Below are positions 6,636-8,861 of a stretch of 8,861 nt of DNA, piece after piece. The stretch spans positions 1 to 8,861 of the forward strand of contig JAQSDP010000016.1 of assembly GCA_029945985.1 (NCBI GenBank), in the 5' to 3' direction. The DNA is from a bacterium (GTDB taxonomy: Bacteria; Acidobacteriota; Blastocatellia; Pyrinomonadales; Pyrinomonadaceae). Position 1 is the first letter of the stretch; each line of letters begins with the position of its first letter. The notes beneath the pieces are model-generated. The model did not search any database and had not been told where the DNA came from. It saw nothing but the letters and a program-made list of their open reading frames with translations. Both the position numbers and the translations under genes were made by a program.

Positions 6636-7361
6636 TCAAATCAGTTGATGCGATTCCGGCATGAGAACCACTTCGGCCATGACGCCCTCGCCGGGCTGTG
6701 TGGCTGCAAAGAAAGCGGCTTGAGCCGCCGCCCCGACACTCAGCATTTTCGACCGATCGACCTTCATCGTAACGTTGTCCCAGAAGGTAGAATCCACACC
6801 TCCGAGGTGCATCAGGCTGAAACGGATGCCGTAGCGTTTATACTCCTGAGCGAGGCATTTCACCATCCCAGTCAATGCGTACTTGGCGGCGCAGTATCCA
6901 GCGGCCTGCATCATCGGAGCTTTCCCTAGAATGCCCGGGAAGGCAACCACGCGGCCAAATTTCTTCTCCGCCATGACCGGCAACGCAGCTTTGAAAAGAT
7001 TGAACGACGTTCGCACGTTCGCGTTTAGCAGATCGTCCAAGTCGCCGATGTTTAGTTCGCCAAACGGCTTGAGAACGCCGAGCCCCGCTGCCTGGATGAG
7101 GTAATCGACCGCGCCGAATTTGCTGACGGTCTGCTCGACAAGGCTTCGCGCGTCCGATTCGATCGACGCATCAGCAGCGAGGGCGAGCACGTTGGCGTTA
7201 CCCGCCGTGGTGAGCTTGTATTCGAGTTCGAGCAGTTCGGGTTCCGTTCGAGAACTTATCGCGACATTAGCCCCGGCTCCCGAGAAAAGCTCGGCAACAC
7301 CACGACCTATTCCACGACCCGCTCCGACAATAAGGCAAGTTTTTCCTTCAAGTTCCGGCAT
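6636..7361 (-). CDS. Short-chain dehydrogenase/reductase (SDR) family protein with altered active site
   Basis: With the ATG at 7361 the protein has 241 residues and begins directly at the SDR fold (MPELEGKTCLIVGAGRGIGRG). The frame stays open upstream to a GTG at 7517 (52 extra residues), but that part runs through AT-rich, promoter-like DNA and no conserved SDR element lies there, so the shorter start is preferred. No clear Shine-Dalgarno precedes either. Motifs in the short numbering are the nucleotide-binding GAGRGIG (13-19), QAAG (90-93) for the usual NNAG, Asn113 in NANV, and the catalytic pair Tyr156 and Lys160 (YCAAK). The usual catalytic serine 13 residues before the tyrosine is Gly143, within FPG instead of ISS. 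The fold and cofactor site are clear; the substrate is not, and the activity may be unusual or weak. The gene precedes the Tes-like radical SAM gene by 77 bases with no evident terminator, suggesting one operon and a role in the same pathway. Confidence 0.85.
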   Translation of the reverse strand: MPELEGKTCLIVGAGRGIGRGVAELFSGAGANVAISSRTEPELLELEYKLTTAGNANVLALAADASIESDARSLVEQTVSKFGAVDYLIQAAGLGVLKPFGELNIGDLDDLLNANVRTSFNLFKAALPVMAEKKFGRVVAFPGILGKAPMMQAAGYCAAKYALTGMVKCLAQEYKRYGIRFSLMHLGGVDSTFWDNVTMKVDRSKMLSVGAAAQAAFFAATQPGEGVMAEVVLMPESHQLI

Positions 7362-7490
7362 AGAGAGGTTTTTCGCCAGAACGCCACTTAAGGATTCACC
7401 AACAGAACTGCCGCGCCCCGACAAACCAAACTGAGACTTAAGAAAGCTGATATGATGCGCCACGACAAAAGACAGGTTAGATAATCTGCA

Positions 7491-7512
7491 TTTTATGATC
7501 CATGTCATATTT
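7491..7512. promoter_or_regulatory. Candidate Crp/Fnr-superfamily operator upstream of qNorB
   Basis: A perfect inverted repeat TATGA (7494-7498), N6, TCATA (7505-7509) has the arm spacing of Crp-type sites (TGTGA-N6-TCACA). Over 22 bases, 14 match the E. coli CRP consensus by hand count. Its centre lies 87 bases before the qNorB ATG. Crp/Fnr-family regulators (DNR, NnrR, FNR) often control nitric oxide reductase genes, so the position is sensible, but the binding protein is not identified and a 5-bp dyad can arise by chance in AT-rich DNA. Confidence 0.35.
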
Positions 7513-7577
7513 TGCACACCGCCTGTGGCGTAAGTTTTGGCTATTCAATGGCTCCGAACCGTTCCGATTCGGCAGCC

Positions 7578-7584
7578 GAGAGGA
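7578..7584 (+). promoter_or_regulatory. Ribosome binding site of qNorB
   Basis: GAGAGGA ends 4 bases before the ATG at 7589 and fixes that start. An upstream ATG at 7548 is out of frame with the reductase. Confidence 0.7.
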
Positions 7585-7588
7585 ATCA

Positions 7589-8861
7589 ATGAAAAAACTC
7601 TGGATACTTTCGTTAGCGGTTTTCATATTTTCGTTTGCGATCCTGGGATATGTAGGCGTCGAAATATTTCGCCAGGCACCGCCGATACCCACCTCGGTTG
7701 TAACAACGAGCGGTGCTGAGTTCATCGGCCCCGAGCAGATAAGTGACGGCCAGAACGTGTGGCAGGCGATGGGCGGAATGCAGGTCGGGTCGATCTGGGG
7801 ACACGGCTCCTACGTAGCGCCTGACTGGACCGCCGATTACCTTCATCGCGAGGCGATCTTTATCTTGAATGAATGGACGGGCGGCAGATACGCCAAGGAT
7901 GGTTCTGCCGTTCCCAACGAAGAACGCGCCGCAATGCAGGCTCGCTTGCAAGCCCTGATGCGGACAAACACTTACGAACCGGCGACCGGACGGCTGGTCC
8001 TCGATCCGATTCGGCAGCGCGCCTTCGAATCGAATCTAGCTCATTACTCGCAAGTCTTTACCGACGGCAACAAAGATTACGCGATCCAGAAAGGAGCGCA
8101 AGCCGACCCGGCCAAACTTAGAAAGCTGACATCCTTCTTCTTTTGGACGGCGTGGGCATCAGCGGCGAACCGGCCGGATAATAACATCTCTTATACGAGC
8201 AACTTTCCATCCGAACCGCTCGTGGCGAACTACCCGACGAGCAGCTCAATTATCTGGACTGGCGTAAGCGTGATCCTTCTCATCGCGAGCCTTGGCGGTA
8301 TGGTGTGGTTCTATGCGGGATGGCACAAAGAAACCGAAGGGCGCGATACGCCTGACATAGATCCGCTGATCGAGGCCCCTCTTACTCCATCGCAGAAAGC
8401 CACGGTGAAATACTTCCTGATCGTCTCGTTCCTGTTTCTGCTGCAGATCGTGATGGGTATAGTGACGGCCCATTACGGGGTCGAAGGCGGCGGCTTGTAC
8501 GGCATACCTCTCGACAAGTGGCTGCCGTACGTTGTTTCCCGGACATGGCATACACAGCTCGGCATCTTCTGGATTGCGACCGCCTGGCTCGCTGCAGGGC
8601 TTTTTATCGCCCCCTACATTTGCGGGTATGAGCCTAAATCTCAACGGCTCGGCGTGAACGTACTGTTCGGTGCGCTGCTTATCGTCGTGCTCGGTTCGAT
8701 GGGTGGGCAGTGGCTAAGTGTAATGCACATGCTTCCGGGCGATCTATGGTTCTGGTTCGGCCATCAGGGTTACGAGTATATTGACCTCGGCCGCGTGTGG
8801 CAGGCAGGACTCTTCATCGGCCTACTGCTCTGGCTGTTCCTCATCGGCAGGTCAGCGATTG
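7589..8861 (+). CDS. norB: Quinol-dependent nitric oxide reductase, N-terminal part (3' end outside window)
   Basis: The single-subunit qNorB reduces two NO to N2O in the cytoplasmic membrane with electrons from quinol, for denitrification or NO detoxification. The first 424 residues of an expected 750 or so are present. TM1 (about 5-23) is followed by a long extracytoplasmic domain (24-220) typical of the quinol form, carrying the diagnostic NVWQAMGGMQVGSIWGHGSY (56-75) and APDWTADYLHREA (77-89). The heme-copper-oxidase-like core then begins: hydrophobic segments near 222-243, 273-293, 322-344, 355-378 and 404-420. RTWHTQLGIFWIATAWL (318-334) contains His321, matching a low-spin heme b ligand of the family. 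The fused N-terminal domain separates it from cytochrome c-dependent NorB, which needs NorC. The frame is open to the window end, with no frameshift seen. The gene diverges from the SDR gene, with a possible Crp/Fnr-like site between them. Confidence 0.93.
   Translation, partial: MKKLWILSLAVFIFSFAILGYVGVEIFRQAPPIPTSVVTTSGAEFIGPEQISDGQNVWQAMGGMQVGSIWGHGSYVAPDWTADYLHREAIFILNEWTGGRYAKDGSAVPNEERAAMQARLQALMRTNTYEPATGRLVLDPIRQRAFESNLAHYSQVFTDGNKDYAIQKGAQADPAKLRKLTSFFFWTAWASAANRPDNNISYTSNFPSEPLVANYPTSSSIIWTGVSVILLIASLGGMVWFYAGWHKETEGRDTPDIDPLIEAPLTPSQKATVKYFLIVSFLFLLQIVMGIVTAHYGVEGGGLYGIPLDKWLPYVVSRTWHTQLGIFWIATAWLAAGLFIAPYICGYEPKSQRLGVNVLFGALLIVVLGSMGGQWLSVMHMLPGDLWFWFGHQGYEYIDLGRVWQAGLFIGLLLWLFLIGRSAI

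Larger units (their letters stand above)
7362..7588. promoter_or_regulatory. Divergent upstream region of the SDR and qNorB genes
   Basis: This 227-base stretch separates two genes reading away from each other and should hold promoters for both. The part around 7470-7515 is AT-rich compared with its surroundings and contains a Crp/Fnr-like dyad (listed separately). Nearer the qNorB start, CCGAA (7554-7558) and TTCGG (7568-7572) could form a small 5-bp hairpin just before the ribosome binding site. No clear -35/-10 pair was found for either gene. Confidence 0.5.

Noticed and set aside
7483..7493. NsrR-like half site (AATCTGCATTT, about 9 of 11 to the E. coli motif)
   Set aside because: The expected inverted second half is poor (about 6 of 11, with wrong spacing), and no evidence ties NsrR to this organism; the overlapping Crp/Fnr-type dyad is better supported.
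7362..7517. N-terminal extension of 52 residues on the SDR protein
   Set aside because: It would start at GTG without a clear ribosome binding site and would run through AT-rich, promoter-like DNA; the SDR fold starts at the downstream ATG.
8246..8644. Minus-strand open frame of 132 codons at the right end
   Set aside because: It is antisense to the conserved transmembrane core of qNorB.

Overview
The window looks like chromosomal DNA of a moderately GC-rich, free-living bacterium. The mix of genes suggests Acidobacteriota, perhaps class Blastocatellia: a glucose-6-phosphate isomerase of the type usually fused to transaldolase, a Tes-like radical SAM protein, a short inositol-phosphate synthase and a quinol-dependent nitric oxide reductase. 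This placement is inference from gene content and sequence style; there is no rRNA or other marker gene here.

Layout: (1) 1-672, the 3' end of an acyl-CoA synthetase/ligase gene, interrupted in frame by about 180 bp of foreign-looking, repeat-like sequence; (2) 711-1880, myo-inositol-phosphate synthase on the same strand; (3) 1857-2768 on the minus strand, an exported TPR protein whose 3' end overlaps that of the synthase; (4) 2880-4574, a stand-alone glucose-6-phosphate isomerase; (5) 4609-6558 on the minus strand, a large multi-cysteine radical SAM protein resembling archaeal tetraether lipid synthase (Tes/MJ0619 family); (6) 6636-7361 on the minus strand, an SDR-family protein lacking the usual catalytic serine and probably co-transcribed with (5); (7) 7589 to the window end, the first 424 codons of a quinol-dependent nitric oxide reductase (qNorB), divergent from (6).

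Possible cooperation (inference): the isomerase interconverts fructose-6-P and glucose-6-P, and glucose-6-P is the substrate of the inositol-phosphate synthase, whose product can become an inositol lipid headgroup. The acyl-CoA synthetase activates fatty acids. The Tes-like protein may join alkyl chains into membrane-spanning lipids, and the SDR may handle a lipid intermediate. The neighbourhood therefore leans towards membrane-lipid synthesis, although the genes lie on both strands and are not a single operon. The nitric oxide reductase is a separate function, with a Crp/Fnr-like dyad in its upstream region.

The two most interesting items are the Tes-like radical SAM protein paired with the SDR, and the in-frame repeat-like insert in the acyl-CoA synthetase. 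No CRISPR array, tRNA, rRNA or transposase was seen.
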